Origin: Microcystis wesenbergii NRERC-220
GTDB taxonomy: Bacteria > Cyanobacteriota > Cyanobacteriia > Cyanobacteriales > Microcystaceae
DNA: 64,000 nucleotides
NCBI RefSeq assembly: GCF_032027425.1
Contig: NZ_JAVSJA010000001.1
Coordinates: 2,741,501 to 2,805,500 of the forward strand
Direction: 5' to 3'
In this document: positions 54,050 through 62,852 of the stretch, piece by piece
Position numbering within the stretch: position 1 is the first letter of the stretch
Layout of the letters: every line of letters begins with the position of its first letter
Position numbers and translations under genes: made by a program
The notes under the pieces: generated by a model
What the model was told of the DNA's origin: nothing
What the model saw: only the letters and a program-made list of their open reading frames with translations
Database searches by the model: none

Positions 54050-55198
54050 ATGAAAATCGGCGTAATCAAAGAAAGTGACCAAGGCGAGGCGCGGGTGGCG
54101 CTAGTGCCGGATACCGTCGCCCGTTTAGTCAAGGCGGGATTTGAGGTAATTGTCCAAAATGGGGCGGGAATTAGCGCTAACTTTGCCGATAGTGCCTATA
54201 GTGCCGTGGGAGCCGCCCTGAGCGAAAACAGCGAATATATCTATGAAACTGCTGATATTATTCTCAAAGTCGTCCCTCCTAGCGATAGCGAGATCGATCG
54301 CCTGAAAAATGGTGGTATCCTCATCGGCTTTCTCGATCCCCTGCGTCAACCCCGGCGCATTGCCAAATTAGCCGAGCGCGGGATCACCGCTTTGAGCATG
54401 GAATTAATTCCCCGCAGTAGTCGCGCCCAGAGCATGGATGCCCTCTCCTCTCAGGCTAACCTCGCCGGTTACAAAGCGGTACTCCTCGCCGCCGTTGAGC
54501 TGCCGAAAATGTTCCCGATGATGACTACCGCCGCCGGTACGATCGCCCCAGCCAAAGTGCTGGTATTGGGGGCAGGAGTTGCCGGATTGCAAGCTTGCGC
54601 TACCGCCCGCCGTTTGGGGGCAGTGGTGGAGGCTTTTGATATTCGTCCCCAAGTCAAAGAAGAAGTACAGAGTGTCGGGGCGAAATTTATTGAAATGCCC
54701 CTAGAAGAAGATACCGTCGCCGATAACGGTTACGCCAAAGAGGTTTCTCTTAGCACACAGGAGCGCATTTGTCAAGCCCTAACGGAACCAATTAAGCGGG
54801 CTGATGTGGTGATCACCACCGCCCAAGTACCGGGGAAACAGGCCCCGCTGCTAGTTACCAAAGAAATGATCGCCACCATGAAACCGGGGTCGGTAATCGT
54901 TGATTTAGCGGCGGAACAGGGCGGAAATTGCGCCTACACCCAACCGGGACGAGAAATCATCGAAAATGGGGTAAAAATCGTCGGAGCCGTTAATCTTCCT
55001 GCCACAGTGGCCACCAATGCCAGCCAGATGTACGCCAAAAACCTGCAAATGCTGCTACAGCTTCTAGTCAGCAAAGACGGCAGTTTAAACCTCGATTTTG
55101 CCGATGACATCATTAATAGTGCCTGTGTCACCCACGCTGGCGAAATCCGCAACCAACGCATTAAATCCGCCCTCAGTGAACAGTTATCAGCTTTTTAG
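54050..55198 (+). CDS. pntA: NAD(P) transhydrogenase subunit alpha, part 1
   Basis: The 382-residue domain I protein has MKIGVIKESDQGEARVALVPD, SMELIPRSSRAQSMDALSSQ, the NAD-binding GAGVAGLQACATARRLGA and ITTAQVPGKQAPLLV. It binds NAD(H) and couples hydride transfer to proton flow. As in other cyanobacteria and Rhodospirillum, the alpha subunit is split: this soluble part, the membrane part (55331) and pntB (55624). GGAGAAA precedes the start. Confidence 0.95.
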   Translation: MKIGVIKESDQGEARVALVPDTVARLVKAGFEVIVQNGAGISANFADSAYSAVGAALSENSEYIYETADIILKVVPPSDSEIDRLKNGGILIGFLDPLRQPRRIAKLAERGITALSMELIPRSSRAQSMDALSSQANLAGYKAVLLAAVELPKMFPMMTTAAGTIAPAKVLVLGAGVAGLQACATARRLGAVVEAFDIRPQVKEEVQSVGAKFIEMPLEEDTVADNGYAKEVSLSTQERICQALTEPIKRADVVITTAQVPGKQAPLLVTKEMIATMKPGSVIVDLAAEQGGNCAYTQPGREIIENGVKIVGAVNLPATVATNASQMYAKNLQMLLQLLVSKDGSLNLDFADDIINSACVTHAGEIRNQRIKSALSEQLSAF

Positions 55199-55330
55199 CT
55201 ATCAGGAGGCAGGAGGCAAAAGGCAAAAGGCAAAAGGCAGAAGGCAGCTTTATTCTCCCCACACCCCACACCCCACACCCCACACCCCACTTCCCCAATC
55301 CCCAAACCCTATCCCCTTTTTACTTAACCA
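55199..55330 (+). repeat. GGCAAAA and CCCCACA tandem repeats between pntA1 and pntA2
   Basis: GGCAAAA/AGGCAGG units (55203-55246) and ACACCCC units (55257-55290) fill the 132-base gap inside the pnt operon. They add repeats to a transcript that elsewhere is tightly packed. Confidence 0.75.
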
Positions 55331-55627
55331 ATGACTGCCCAACTTTTAACCGCTTTAGTGGTATTTGTCCTCGCTTCCTTTGTCGGTTTCGAGGTAATCA
55401 ATAAAGTCCCTCCCACTCTCCATACACCCCTGATGTCGGGAGCGAATGCAATTTCAGGTATCGCCGTTGTTGGTGCGCTCCTCATCGCCGGAGGCACGGA
55501 TTGGCACGAATTAACCGTAATTTTAGGGTTAATTGCCGTTATTTTGGCGATGGTTAACGTGGTCGGTGGTTTTGTCGTTACCGATCGAATGCTGCAAATG
55601 TTCAAGAAAAAAGAGGCTAAATCATGA
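55331..55627 (+). CDS. pntA2: NAD(P) transhydrogenase subunit alpha, part 2 (membrane)
   Basis: The 98-residue protein has three TM helices (LLTALVVFVLASFVGFEVI, NAISGIAVVGALLIAGG, VILGLIAVILAMVNVVGGF) and PPTLHTPLMSGANAISG, the conserved domain II loop. It forms part of the proton channel with PntB. It overlaps pntB by four bases (ATGA, 55624-55627). Confidence 0.94.
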   Translation: MTAQLLTALVVFVLASFVGFEVINKVPPTLHTPLMSGANAISGIAVVGALLIAGGTDWHELTVILGLIAVILAMVNVVGGFVVTDRMLQMFKKKEAKS

Positions 55628-57033
55628 ATAATGCCCTTACCACAGGGATCGAGTTATCCTATCTACTGGCCGCCATTTTATTTATCATCGGTCTTAAACA
55701 ATTATCTTCCCCCGCTACCGCCCGTCAAGGCAATTTTCTGGCTGCCATCGGGATGCTAATCGCCGTTATTGCCACCTTAATCAATCAAGAAATCCTCAGC
55801 TATGGTTTAATCGCCGTAGCGTTGGTGATTGGCTCAATTATCGGCTTAGTTTCGGCGCAAAAAGTCCCGATGACGGCTATGCCCCAAATGGTGGCGATTT
55901 TTAACGGTTTAGGCGGTGCTGCCAGTGCTTTAATTGCCATTGGCGAATACTGGCGTTTACTGCAAAGTGGTGAAAATATTGCCTTTGACTCGATACTGAT
56001 CGCTATTTTGGGTATATTGATCGGCGGTGTCACTTTTACCGGTAGTGTCCTCGCTTTTGCCAAATTACAGGAATTAATCAGTGGCGCGCCCGTAACTTTT
56101 CCTTTCCAACAACCCTTTAACATTCTCTTGCTACTCACCTTTTTAGGGGGTAGTGTCTATCTCTTTTTTGATCCCACCTCGATCGATGTTTTCCTGACCT
56201 TGGTGGCACTTTCCTTAATTTTCGGGGCTTTATTCGTGCTTCCCATCGGCGGCGGCGATATGCCCGTGGTTATCTCCCTCTTAAACTCTTTTTCGGGACT
56301 TGCCGCCAGCGTAGTCGGTTTTATCCTGATGAATAGTATGTTGATCATCGCCGGTGCTTTGGTGGGTGCGTCGGGGATTATCCTGACTCAGATCATGTGT
56401 AAAGCCATGAATCGATCGCTGGCTAGTGTACTATTTGGGGCATTCGGTACAGGTGCTAGTGCCGGAGGCGAAGCCAGCGCCACTTCTAGCCTTGATAAAT
56501 CGGTTCATGCTATTGATTCAGAAGAAGGGGCAATGATGCTCGGTTATGCGCGTTCTGTGGTGATTGTACCCGGTTACGGCATGGCGGTGGCCCAAGCACA
56601 ACACGCGGTGCGAGAATTAGCCGAACAGTTGGAAAAAAATGGCGTTGAGGTTAAATATGCTATTCACCCCGTGGCGGGAAGAATGCCAGGACACATGAAT
56701 GTATTATTGGCCGAAGCTAATGTTCCCTATCCGCAACTCTACGATATGGATGATATTAATCCTGAGTTTGAGCGCGTCGATGTGGCGTTAATTATTGGGG
56801 CGAATGATGTGGTTAATCCCGCTGCCCGTCACGATAAAGCTAGTCCCATTTATGGAATGCCGATTCTGGACGTGGATAAGGCACAGCACACGATCGTGAT
56901 TAAGCGCAGTATGCGATCGGGTTTTGCCGGGGTAGAAAACGAATTATTCTACAATCCCAAAACCTTTATGCTCTTTGGTAGCGCTCAAGATGTGGTAGCA
57001 CAATTAGTATCACAAGTCAAGGATTTGTCATAA
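55624..57033 (+). CDS. pntB: NAD(P) transhydrogenase subunit beta
   Basis: The 469-residue protein has an N-terminal domain II of about nine TM helices (1-255) and a C-terminal NADP-binding domain III with VPGYGMAVAQAQHAVRELA (GxGxxxA/V type), GRMPGHMNVLLAEANVPY and VDVALIIGANDVVNPAA. It completes the proton-pumping transhydrogenase that makes NADPH from NADH. A strong terminator lies 15 bases downstream. Confidence 0.95.
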   Translation: MNNALTTGIELSYLLAAILFIIGLKQLSSPATARQGNFLAAIGMLIAVIATLINQEILSYGLIAVALVIGSIIGLVSAQKVPMTAMPQMVAIFNGLGGAASALIAIGEYWRLLQSGENIAFDSILIAILGILIGGVTFTGSVLAFAKLQELISGAPVTFPFQQPFNILLLLTFLGGSVYLFFDPTSIDVFLTLVALSLIFGALFVLPIGGGDMPVVISLLNSFSGLAASVVGFILMNSMLIIAGALVGASGIILTQIMCKAMNRSLASVLFGAFGTGASAGGEASATSSLDKSVHAIDSEEGAMMLGYARSVVIVPGYGMAVAQAQHAVRELAEQLEKNGVEVKYAIHPVAGRMPGHMNVLLAEANVPYPQLYDMDDINPEFERVDVALIIGANDVVNPAARHDKASPIYGMPILDVDKAQHTIVIKRSMRSGFAGVENELFYNPKTFMLFGSAQDVVAQLVSQVKDLS

Positions 57034-57047
57034 TTATTGACAAATAG

Positions 57048-57075
57048 GACGGGGTGAAAACCCCGTCTTTTTTTT
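57048..57075 (+). terminator. Rho-independent terminator of the pnt operon
   Basis: GACGGGGT and ACCCCGTC enclose a short AAA-type loop and are followed by eight to nine T. It lies between convergent genes and could serve the plus strand efficiently. Confidence 0.85.
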
Positions 57076-57092
57076 ATCTGATTTTCCAGAGT

Positions 57093-57332
57093 TTAAAGAT
57101 AATCCAGAACTAATTCCCCTTTGCTCACTTTTTCGGTAATTAAAGTTCTGACTAACTCTAATTCTTCTAGGGTCACTTTACCATCAGACCTCATAGCTAG
57201 GGCGATTCTTTCCCTTTCCCCTTGAGTGATCACGCCATCAACACTAGCCTGTTCGATAATAGCTCGCAACTTTTCTAGTTCCTGTTGTTCTTCTGCGGTT
57301 AATTCTACTTGATTAGGACGAGATATTTCCAT
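57093..57332 (-). CDS. Small helical (EF-hand/TerB-like) protein, unknown function
   Basis: The product is 79 residues from ATG 57332, chosen because AAGGAG stands eight bases upstream; an ATG nine codons earlier overlaps that site. The sequence is helical and acidic (VELTAEEQQELEKLRAII), with DGVITQGERERIALAM and DGKVTLEELELVRTLI, a repeated D-G-x-x-x-x-x-E pattern that resembles paired EF-hand-like or TerB-type motifs. Calcium binding is a possibility, not shown. Confidence 0.6.
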   Translation of the reverse strand: MEISRPNQVELTAEEQQELEKLRAIIEQASVDGVITQGERERIALAMRSDGKVTLEELELVRTLITEKVSKGELVLDYL

Positions 57333-57567
57333 AAAAATTTCTCCTTGAGTGATCGACACAAACTTGATAATTTTTTTCTAAGTAGTAGAACCCCTGGCAG
57401 TTATCCCCAGTCAGCATCAGCAATCAGGGACAATGATTTTAGCAAGAGCTAGACCTTGATTCTTGACAGGGAGCCACTAAACCTCAACAGATGATCGATG
57501 ATAACTGATAGAGCTTACAGTATAGTGATTAATAGAAGCAATTTGCAAAGAATTATCGAGATAAAGA

Positions 57568-59043
57568 ATGGATATTCGATCGACTGACACCTCGCTCCTT
57601 ACTTGGACAGGAGATACTTTAGCCCTAGGTTTACCAGAAGGAGCCATCGAGATTGCAGGAGAATTGGCAGAATTAAACGATAAACTAGGGGGAAACCTAG
57701 GGGATCTCATCTCCGAGACGGAATTCGAGGGAAAATTAGGCAGCAGTGCGGCGACTCGTCTAGGTGGTGGTGGTCCGATTCGCAAATTAATCCTGGTGGG
57801 ATTGGGAAAAACTGCCGATTTCGACCTGCAAACCCTGCGTCTAGCGGCCGCCGCGATCGCTCGTCTGGCCAAACAACAAAAAAGCCAAGCTCTGGCCATC
57901 AGTTTACCGGTAGTTGGTGATCAGTCCGCCACCGCCGGAGCAATCACGGAAGGACTACTACTGGCCAATCATCAGGATACCCGCTTCAAGTCCACTAAAG
58001 AGGAAAAAGGAGCCAAATTAGCAACCGTCGAGTTATTGGGTTTAGGAGAACAATCATCGGCGATCGCTAACGCCGAGCAAATCTGTTCCGGGGTGATTCT
58101 GGCCAGAGAATTAGTCAATGCTCCCGCTAACACCGTCACCCCCCTGACCATGGCAGAAACCGCCGAGCAAATTGCCAGCGAATACGGATTAAGTCTGAAA
58201 ATTCTGGAACAGGAAGAATGCGAAAGCTTGGGGATGGGAGCCTTCTTAGGAGTAGCCAAAGCCTCGGATATTCCCCCGAAATTCCTTCATTTAATCTATA
58301 AACCCCAAGGGACCCCGAAACGTAAACTAGCAATCGTTGGCAAAAGTTTAACCTTTGATTCCGGCGGTTTGAATATTAAAGGGGCCGGCAGTGGCATCGA
58401 AACCATGAAAATGGATATGGGAGGTGGTGCCGCCACCCTAGGGGCAGCCAAGGCGATCGCCCAATTACGGCCAGAAGTGGAAGTACACTTTATCTGTCCG
58501 GCTACGGAAAATATGATTAGTGGTCGCGCTATGCACCCCGGGGACATTTTAACCGCTTCTAATGGCAAAACTATTGAAGTCAATAACACCGATGCCGAGG
58601 GACGATTAACCCTGGCCGATGGCTTGGTTTTTGCGGAAAAATTAGAGGTGGATGCGATCGTGGATCTAGCCACTTTAACCGGGGCCTGTGTCGTTGCTTT
58701 GGGAGACGATATCGCCGGTTTATGGAGTAGCGATGAGAGTCTCGCTGATCAACTCCAAGAGGCCGCTAAATTAGCCGGCGAAAAATTCTGGCCGATGCCC
58801 CTAGAAGAAAAATATTTCGAGGGGCTGAAGTCTCAAATTGCCGATATGAAAAACACCGGCCCGCGCCCCGGCGGTTCCATTACAGCCGCTTTATTTTTGA
58901 AGCAATTCATTAATAACACTCCCTGGCTGCACCTAGATATCGCGGGTCCCGTCTGGTCCGACAAGGAAAATGGCGTTAATAATGCCGGGGCCACCGGTTT
59001 TCCCGTCCGCACTCTAGTTAATTGGGTGATGGCCAATAATTAA
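57568..59043 (+). CDS. pepA: Leucyl aminopeptidase (M17)
   Basis: The 491-residue protein has the M17 signature NTDAEGRL (metal ligands and catalytic Arg), [16 protein letters not shown] (Lys, Asp), [14 protein letters not shown] and [14 protein letters not shown]. It forms a hexamer with two metal ions per subunit and removes N-terminal residues from peptides. It is a single gene with its own upstream region. Confidence 0.95.
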   Translation: MDIRSTDTSLLTWTGDTLALGLPEGAIEIAGELAELNDKLGGNLGDLISETEFEGKLGSSAATRLGGGGPIRKLILVGLGKTADFDLQTLRLAAAAIARLAKQQKSQALAISLPVVGDQSATAGAITEGLLLANHQDTRFKSTKEEKGAKLATVELLGLGEQSSAIANAEQICSGVILARELVNAPANTVTPLTMAETAEQIASEYGLSLKILEQEECESLGMGAFLGVAKASDIPPKFLHLIYKPQGTPKRKLAIVGKSLTFDSGGLNIKGAGSGIETMKMDMGGGAATLGAAKAIAQLRPEVEVHFICPATENMISGRAMHPGDILTASNGKTIEVNNTDAEGRLTLADGLVFAEKLEVDAIVDLATLTGACVVALGDDIAGLWSSDESLADQLQEAAKLAGEKFWPMPLEEKYFEGLKSQIADMKNTGPRPGGSITAALFLKQFINNTPWLHLDIAGPVWSDKENGVNNAGATGFPVRTLVNWVMANN

Positions 59044-59065
59044 GTTATCGGTGATCGGTAAGCGG

Positions 59066-59185
59066 TAAGCTAAGACGCATTTAAACCGCTTATTCTTAGA
59101 TTAGCCGCCCCCCCTTGCCCCCCCGACGTCGGGGGGGTTGCCCCTTGCCTCGTCTCAACAAGCAATTTAAATTACGAACAGCTTA
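59066..59185 (-). mobile_element. Family A MITE-like element, copy A3
   Basis: The element reads TAAGCTAAGACGCATTTAAA at the left and CAATTTAAATTACGAACAGC, then TTA, at the right, i.e. inverse to A1. A CCCCCCGACGTCGGGGGG stem is inserted in its middle. It is located 23 bases downstream of pepA. Confidence 0.75.
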
Positions 59186-59331
59186 TTAAGTGGGGAGTAT
59201 TTTCACTGTTTACTGTTTACCGATCCCTGACAAATCTCCCCAAACCCTAACCCCTATTCCCTGATAACTGATAACTGCTAGACTAATTGGGTTACGCTTG
59301 CAAGATTAATAAAACCAGTGTCGAGATTAGA

Positions 59332-60513
59332 ATGCAGGGACTTTTAAGAAAACTTTGGCGCGCGATAGAAAACTTTTTTACCCGACTTTTGGGGGGACAA
59401 GGGGGAAAGGGGAAAGTACAAGCGATCGAATCTGTTCCCCTAACCGATACAGATTACGAATTTCTCTATATGCAGTTACTCGATGGAGTGGCCCACGGTT
59501 GGCACGAAGGCAGAATTCTGAGATTTTTTGAAAAACTGGGCGATCGAGGTCGGCAAAAAGATTGGGTAGAATGGTTAGAGCGCTTTGGGACCCGTCTGCA
59601 ATCCTCCGCTTCCCTTAACCAACTTCTCGCCACCAGAATGATTCGTTTAGGAGAATTAGCCCGCGCTTTCCCCGGAATTGAACGTATTGGTGAAGCTTCC
59701 TACGAGATCGGTTATCAACTCTACACCAAAGAAACTGCCACTTTAATCTGGGAATACGCCGGCGAAGATGAGGACCCGGGCAGTTATACTGTTGCTACCC
59801 CAGAAAATCTCTTATATTCCAGTGAAACTAGCGATTTTAACGGTGCTGACCCAGAAAATCCCCAATTAGAAACCCTCACCCTCGATGAATTATTTAACCG
59901 TCTGCACAACGATCCTACCCTAGCGGGCCAAATGGCCGAACAATTAGGCATCGAAAATAAGGACGCAGAAAGCATTATTAATAGTCTGATCGCTCAATTT
60001 TCCTCCCAGGAGGGTAAAAACCCTGAAACTGCCGCAGATTGGTTTAATCAGGGCTTAGAACAGGCAAATTTAGGCAATTGGTCAAATGCGATCGCTGATT
60101 GGGAACAGGCCCTGAAGATCGATCCCCAATTAGCCTCGGCCTGGCATAATCGTGGTGGTGCCTTAGCCATGATTGGTAACTACGAAGAAGCTTTAAATAG
60201 TTATGATCGCGCCCTAGAAATCACCCCCAACGATCACCAAGTCATTAACGCTAGAGGCAGCGCCCTATACGGACTGCAACGTTGGCAAGAAGCCTTAGAA
60301 TGTTGGCAACAGGTGCTAGAAGCGGACGATAATTTTTATCAAGCTTGGTACAATCGCGGCAGTACCCTAGAAAATTTGGGCGAAACCCAAGCAGCGATCG
60401 CCTGTTATCAAAAAGCTTTAGGGATTGCGCCGGATTTTGAGCTTGCCCAAACTCGTCTAGACGCTTTACTAGGGCAAAAACCGCCCGAAGACGACGGTAA
60501 TCCCCCCGCCTGA
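59332..60513 (+). CDS. TPR repeat protein
   Basis: The product is 393 residues from ATG 59332 (MQGLLRKLWRAIENFFTRLL); an in-frame TTG at 59287 would add 15. The N-terminus is an amphipathic basic helix, followed by a helical domain (about 40-150) and an acidic linker (155-235). Three or four TPRs follow (about 240-385; ADWFNQGLEQANLGNWSNAI, SAWHNRGGALAMIGNYEEAL, QAWYNRGSTLENLGETQAAI). Cyanobacterial proteins of this layout are common; the partner is unknown. It lies 77 bases upstream of ftsH, on the same strand. Confidence 0.88.
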   Translation: MQGLLRKLWRAIENFFTRLLGGQGGKGKVQAIESVPLTDTDYEFLYMQLLDGVAHGWHEGRILRFFEKLGDRGRQKDWVEWLERFGTRLQSSASLNQLLATRMIRLGELARAFPGIERIGEASYEIGYQLYTKETATLIWEYAGEDEDPGSYTVATPENLLYSSETSDFNGADPENPQLETLTLDELFNRLHNDPTLAGQMAEQLGIENKDAESIINSLIAQFSSQEGKNPETAADWFNQGLEQANLGNWSNAIADWEQALKIDPQLASAWHNRGGALAMIGNYEEALNSYDRALEITPNDHQVINARGSALYGLQRWQEALECWQQVLEADDNFYQAWYNRGSTLENLGETQAAIACYQKALGIAPDFELAQTRLDALLGQKPPEDDGNPPA

Positions 60514-60590
60514 TTCAATCTGAACTTGAGCAGTCAACAGCCTACAATGGGGAAAGTATAGAGACTAATTTTAATGAATCAGGCCCAGCA

Positions 60591-62468
60591 ATGAGTATAA
60601 AAAGCAAACCTCCTTCACAATCTCGCCTGATCGGTAATGTTTTATTAGCCGTAGGCGGCTTATTTCTGATTGTTAATCTCCTTTTTCCGCAATTATTTGG
60701 CCCTAGCGTCCCCAAAGTTCCCTACAGTCTTTTTATCGACCAAGTGGAAGATGGCAACGTCGCTAGGGTATCCGTGGGACAGAATGAGATTCGTTATCAG
60801 CTTAAAAACGACCAAGAGGGCAACTACGGACGAATTTTCAGCACTACACCGATTTTTGACCTAGAATTGCCCAAACGTCTGGAAGCTAAGGGCGTAGAAT
60901 TCGCCGCCGCTCCACCGCCAAAAAATGGCTGGATTGGTAGTGTCCTTAGTTGGGTGATTCCTCCCCTGATTTTTGTCGGTATTTGGCAATTTTTCCTCGC
61001 CCGCAGCGGCGGCGGTGGTCCGGCCGGGGCCCTCTCGATTACCAAAAGTCGCGCTAAAGTCTATGTGGAAGGAGACACCACCAAAACCACTTTTAAAGAT
61101 GTGGCCGGTGTGGAAGAAGCGAAAACCGAATTGGCAGAAATCGTCGAATTTCTCAAATATCCCCAACGTTACATTCAAATCGGGGCGCGGATTCCCAAGG
61201 GTGTCCTCCTAGTCGGTCCGCCGGGGACAGGAAAAACCCTGCTGGCAAAAGCAGTCGCAGGAGAAGCGGGGGTTCCTTTCTTTAGTATCTCAGGTTCGGA
61301 ATTCGTGGAACTCTTTGTCGGTGCAGGGGCAGCCCGAGTGCGGGATCTGTTTGAACAGGCCAAGAAAAAAGCCCCCTGTATTATTTTTATCGATGAATTA
61401 GACGCGATCGGTAAATCTCGCGCTAACGGTAATTTTATGGGGGGTAACGATGAACGGGAACAGACTTTAAACCAATTATTGACGGAAATGGACGGTTTTA
61501 ACGCTGGTGATGCGACGGTGATCGTACTGGCCGCCACTAATCGCCCCGAAACTCTTGATCCCGCCCTTTTACGCCCCGGCCGTTTTGATCGCCAAGTGTT
61601 AGTTGATCGCCCCGATCTGGCTGGACGCTTAAAAATCCTCGAAATCTACGCAGGTAAGGTAAAATTAGGCTCGGATGCGGATTTAAAACAGATTGCTACC
61701 CGTACCCCCGGTTTTGCTGGTGCTGACTTAGCTAATCTAGTCAATGAGGCCGCTTTATTGGCAGCCCGCAATCAACGCAGCACCGTCGCCCAAGAGGACT
61801 TTAATGAGGCAATCGAGCGGGTAGTGGCGGGTTTAGAGAAGAAAAGCCGGGTTCTCTCGGAAAAAGAGAAGAAAATCGTCGCTTATCACGAAGTTGGTCA
61901 CGCTCTCGTCGGTGCAGTTATGCCGGGGGGTGGTAAAGTTGCTAAGATTTCGATCGTGCCTCGCGGCATGGCAGCCCTCGGTTATACCCTGCAAATGCCC
62001 ACGGAAGACCGTTTCCTTATGGATGATACGGAATTACGCGACCAAATTGCTACTCTTTTAGGCGGTCGGGCCGCCGAAGAAATTATCTTCGGTAGTATTA
62101 CTACTGGGGCCGCTAATGACCTGCAGCGGGCGACGGACTTGGCCGAACGTATGGTGACGACCTATGGTATGAGTAAGACCTTGGGTCCTCTAGCCTACGA
62201 AAAAGGTCAACAGAATAGTTTTCTGGGAGATGGCATGATGAATCCCCGGCGCTTGGTGAGCGATGATACGGCCAAAGCGATCGATAATGAAGTGAAAGAG
62301 ATTGTCGAAAATGGTCATCAGCAGGCCCTGGATATCCTGGCTCAAAATCGCGATTTACTCGAAGAAATTGCCCAAGAAATCCTCAGTAAAGAGGTGATTG
62401 AAGGGGAACAATTGCAGACCCTGCTCAATCGCGTTAAACCCCTCGATCGAGAACCTGTTACTGTTTAG
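60591..62468 (+). CDS. ftsH: ATP-dependent zinc metalloprotease FtsH
   Basis: The 625-residue protein has two TM helices (about 12-32 and 112-132), AAA domain with [13 protein letters not shown] (Walker A), [11 protein letters not shown] (Walker B) and RPGRFDRQ (arginine fingers), and a protease domain with [10 protein letters not shown] (HExGH zinc site). It degrades damaged membrane proteins such as D1 of photosystem II; cyanobacteria have several paralogues and this sequence does not tell which. A terminator follows 22 bases downstream. Confidence 0.95.
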   Translation: MSIKSKPPSQSRLIGNVLLAVGGLFLIVNLLFPQLFGPSVPKVPYSLFIDQVEDGNVARVSVGQNEIRYQLKNDQEGNYGRIFSTTPIFDLELPKRLEAKGVEFAAAPPPKNGWIGSVLSWVIPPLIFVGIWQFFLARSGGGGPAGALSITKSRAKVYVEGDTTKTTFKDVAGVEEAKTELAEIVEFLKYPQRYIQIGARIPKGVLLVGPPGTGKTLLAKAVAGEAGVPFFSISGSEFVELFVGAGAARVRDLFEQAKKKAPCIIFIDELDAIGKSRANGNFMGGNDEREQTLNQLLTEMDGFNAGDATVIVLAATNRPETLDPALLRPGRFDRQVLVDRPDLAGRLKILEIYAGKVKLGSDADLKQIATRTPGFAGADLANLVNEAALLAARNQRSTVAQEDFNEAIERVVAGLEKKSRVLSEKEKKIVAYHEVGHALVGAVMPGGGKVAKISIVPRGMAALGYTLQMPTEDRFLMDDTELRDQIATLLGGRAAEEIIFGSITTGAANDLQRATDLAERMVTTYGMSKTLGPLAYEKGQQNSFLGDGMMNPRRLVSDDTAKAIDNEVKEIVENGHQQALDILAQNRDLLEEIAQEILSKEVIEGEQLQTLLNRVKPLDREPVTV

Positions 62469-62489
62469 ATTGATTTGATTTTTACCTTA

Positions 62490-62518
62490 CCCCATCTTTG
62501 TTCAAGATGGGGTTTTTT
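62490..62518 (+). terminator. Rho-independent terminator of ftsH
   Basis: CCCCATCTT and AAGATGGGG form a perfect 9-bp stem with loop TGTTC, followed by six T. Confidence 0.9.
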
Positions 62519-62534
62519 CCTATTAGACCTCTTG

Positions 62535-62730
62535 TAAGTATCTAAGCACAATTAATTACACATCTAAGCCACTACTCCGTCAGACTTCTGATGTGAGGAA
62601 ACAGTGAACTGAAAACTCAAATCCGATCCCTAATAGCTGTATCCCGTCTCCCGTCTCCCGTCTCCCGTCTCCTGACGACAGTCTCCTGACGACCGTCTCG
62701 ACTAGGAAATTAATTTTGCACGACTACTTA
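62535..62730 (-). mobile_element. Family B MITE-like element, copy B4, enlarged
   Basis: TAAGTATCTAAGCACAATTAATT-type left and AAATTAATTTTGCACG...TACTTA right ends are those of family B in inverse orientation. At 196 bases it is twice the size of B1 and B3, because CCGTCTC tandem repeats (62643-62700) expand the centre. Confidence 0.7.
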
Positions 62731-62852
62731 ATACTAAATTCTGCTTAAAAGGTATAGGAGGGTGGGGAGAAGGGAGAGGGGAGAATACTGACTCGGAGAA
62801 TACTGACTCCCGACTCCTAACCCCACCAACAAACTTTTTCAGTAAACCCTAA
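62731..62852 (+). other. Remaining spacer between ftsH and the oxidoreductase gene
   Basis: This stretch starts with ATACTAAATTCTGCTTAAAA, a family D-like end, and continues with GGGAGAAGG and ACTGACTC repeats. No gene is seen. Confidence 0.4.

Noticed and set aside
55098-55334. 78-residue frame rich in SYQ/PHTPHPTPH
   Set aside because: It overlaps the end of pntA1 and the CCCCACA tandem repeats; a low-complexity artefact.
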